DNA of 64,000 nucleotides from CBDDFS01 sp965227255 (GTDB taxonomy: Bacteria; Bacteroidota; Bacteroidia; Flavobacteriales_E; Vicingaceae): positions 682,001 to 746,000 of the forward strand of contig CBDDFS010000002.1 of NCBI GenBank assembly GCA_965227255.1, in the 5' to 3' direction. This document shows, piece after piece, positions 63,901 to 64,000 of the stretch (position 1 is the stretch's first letter; each line of letters starts with the position of its first letter). Below the pieces are notes generated by a model. It saw nothing but the letters and a program-made list of their open reading frames with translations, made no database searches and was not told the DNA's origin. Made by a program: the position numbers and the translations under genes.

Positions 63901-64000
63901 CTTTTTCACCCGTTTCTTTGTTTCTTTTTCTCCAGATCGGACCACCATAGGTGAAGGCACCAAGGTTATAACCCATGTTGTCGAGTCCCCAAGTTTTTTG
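60968..64000 (-). CDS. TonB-dependent receptor, C-terminal part (5' end beyond the window)
   Basis: At least 1010 residues are visible. The frame is open to the window edge (the residues before Met at 63976 read QKTWGLDN), so signal peptide, carboxypeptidase-like N-terminal domain and plug start lie outside. Barrel features are extensive: YNNRAESYISTNSMYNFYNN, NPNLRPEKTITYEIGFKQAL, NTAITFSTFYREMRDQIQVF and a final strand RRVKLGVILEF ending in Phe, the usual signal for BAM. It would import a ligand using TonB energy, or serve secretion-linked functions with its operon partners. The ligand is unknown. Confidence 0.88.
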   Translation of the reverse strand, partial: QKTWGLDNMGYNLGAFTYGGPIWRKRNKETGEKEQAIMSFIFTSEFIHQVDTRPSIIGTYKMKDSKLNELKANPYMRPEEIGGVSGLSGSVLRSEYTVRESDFEQVDTRNNASRRQINLQSNVMINTSENTILKVGGTYYNNRAESYISTNSMYNFYNNPLSTATDWRVYGRFTQRFPNPEVSEEDADKNYLKDAYVSLQVDYQQAIRGSAHREHGDELFKYGYVGQFESVLEKSFSDGFWPGVGSARIQDGWNQTNWLFTRSDLNPILANYTDQYYDLYKDKDGNPDVEGRYDNINNVQTFTVINGAAPPSVYGLWVGQGNSNVGYSKSVANQFRLTASGAADYGDHEFKLGFEFEQRVDRGYGISNPAELWNIGRQQMNFHLQQIDSSSAEVIYINGVPHVCFDRWYRENPNGKLGQEQFVFDYKVREALGFDPEGNDFVDFDNYDPTLYKIDYFSADDLINNNSRLGLSYFGYDFKGDKQNGAPSLDDFFNETDEFGRKTRPIDAFRPIYAAGYIQDKFTFDDLIFRVGLRVDYFDANQKVLKDPYSLFPTIRAAEIRSTGVSTPSNIGDDFVVYVNEDKSGIDNLRNNEVTVIGYRNPEDNTWYDANGTLVGRASALTGGSGNPFPLLQNPDKTSTVEDLNSSSFEDYTPQISPMPRISFSFPISQVASFFANYDVLVSRPTSNLQFRPTDYLFLGSSSLINNPNLRPEKTITYEIGFKQALTDNTAITFSTFYREMRDQIQVFRFDGAYPITYTSFDNIDFGTVTGFTLAYDLRRVKNVALIANYTLQFAQGTGSNSQSQFTLVNANRPNLRNISPLTYDQRHSFVLNFDFHYGMGKEYNGPKMKIKGESKDILSGAGFNITARANSGTPFTKYRNIVGLTGGQSPSLEGDVNGSRLPWNFAVDMRVDKRFQVIFGKEEKQNRKPAFMEVYLQFNNLLNTANVIGVYQSTGNPEDDGYLTSAIAQPTINSATNSASFIDHYNARLANQFFFATQRRVKLGVILEF

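Overview
The window is a stretch of chromosome from a member of the phylum Bacteroidota. The support comes from several independent marks: type IX secretion (T9SS) proteins (a PorV-like porin, two PorG/DUF6089-type proteins, C-terminal sorting domains), a 2[4Fe-4S] ferredoxin with the long inter-cluster insert usual in this phylum, Skp/BamA/UppS/NadK synteny, and TAnnTTTG -7 boxes placed 15-40 nt before start codons with no clear Shine-Dalgarno sequences. The order cannot be fixed from the sequence alone. I see no phage, transposase, CRISPR array or rRNA. No gene-free stretch exceeds 300 bases; the longest is 31306-31515.

Region 1 (1-17291) is energy metabolism. One tightly packed minus-strand operon reads korA-korB-nuoA-B-C-D-H-I-J-K-L-M-N and continues into a cut-off gene. 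Its complex I has 11 subunits and no NADH-oxidising module (nuoE, F and G are absent; nuoD overlaps nuoH). It is led by a two-subunit 2-oxoacid (probably 2-oxoglutarate):ferredoxin oxidoreductase. A ferredoxin and the classical 2-oxoglutarate dehydrogenase genes sucA and sucB are transcribed divergently. Two ways of oxidising 2-oxoglutarate therefore sit back to back, and the gene order suggests that reduced ferredoxin, rather than NADH, feeds this complex I. A TPR protein, a bestrophin-like channel and a small beta-barrel protein follow.

Region 2 (19531-32990) is mostly envelope biogenesis on the minus strand: CBS protein, a small Omp85-like protein, nadK, two PorG-like proteins, uppS, bamA, two skp genes and murI. 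nifU/nfu, a gamma-carbonic anhydrase, pdxJ and an esterase flank it.

Region 3 (33000-45900) holds acs, a DinB-like protein, a T9SS-sorted exported protein, a MORN-repeat protein, moeA, a porin, moaA, a membrane SpoIIE-type phosphatase, thyA, folA and a lipoprotein. Its intergenic spaces carry short tandem arrays, mostly with a period of 7 bases.

Region 4 (46015-64000) holds clpX, clpP, tig, tRNA-Leu(UAG), a flavin reductase-like gene, atoE, an oligopeptide-type ABC permease, a glycosyltransferase, ruvC, a HIT protein and greA. It ends in a T9SS-type operon: TonB-dependent receptor (cut by the window edge), a 1377-residue secreted protein and a PorV-like porin.

Three genes (MORN protein, porin, atoE) are each split by what looks like one extra base. 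These are either sequencing errors or real lesions and need read-level checking.
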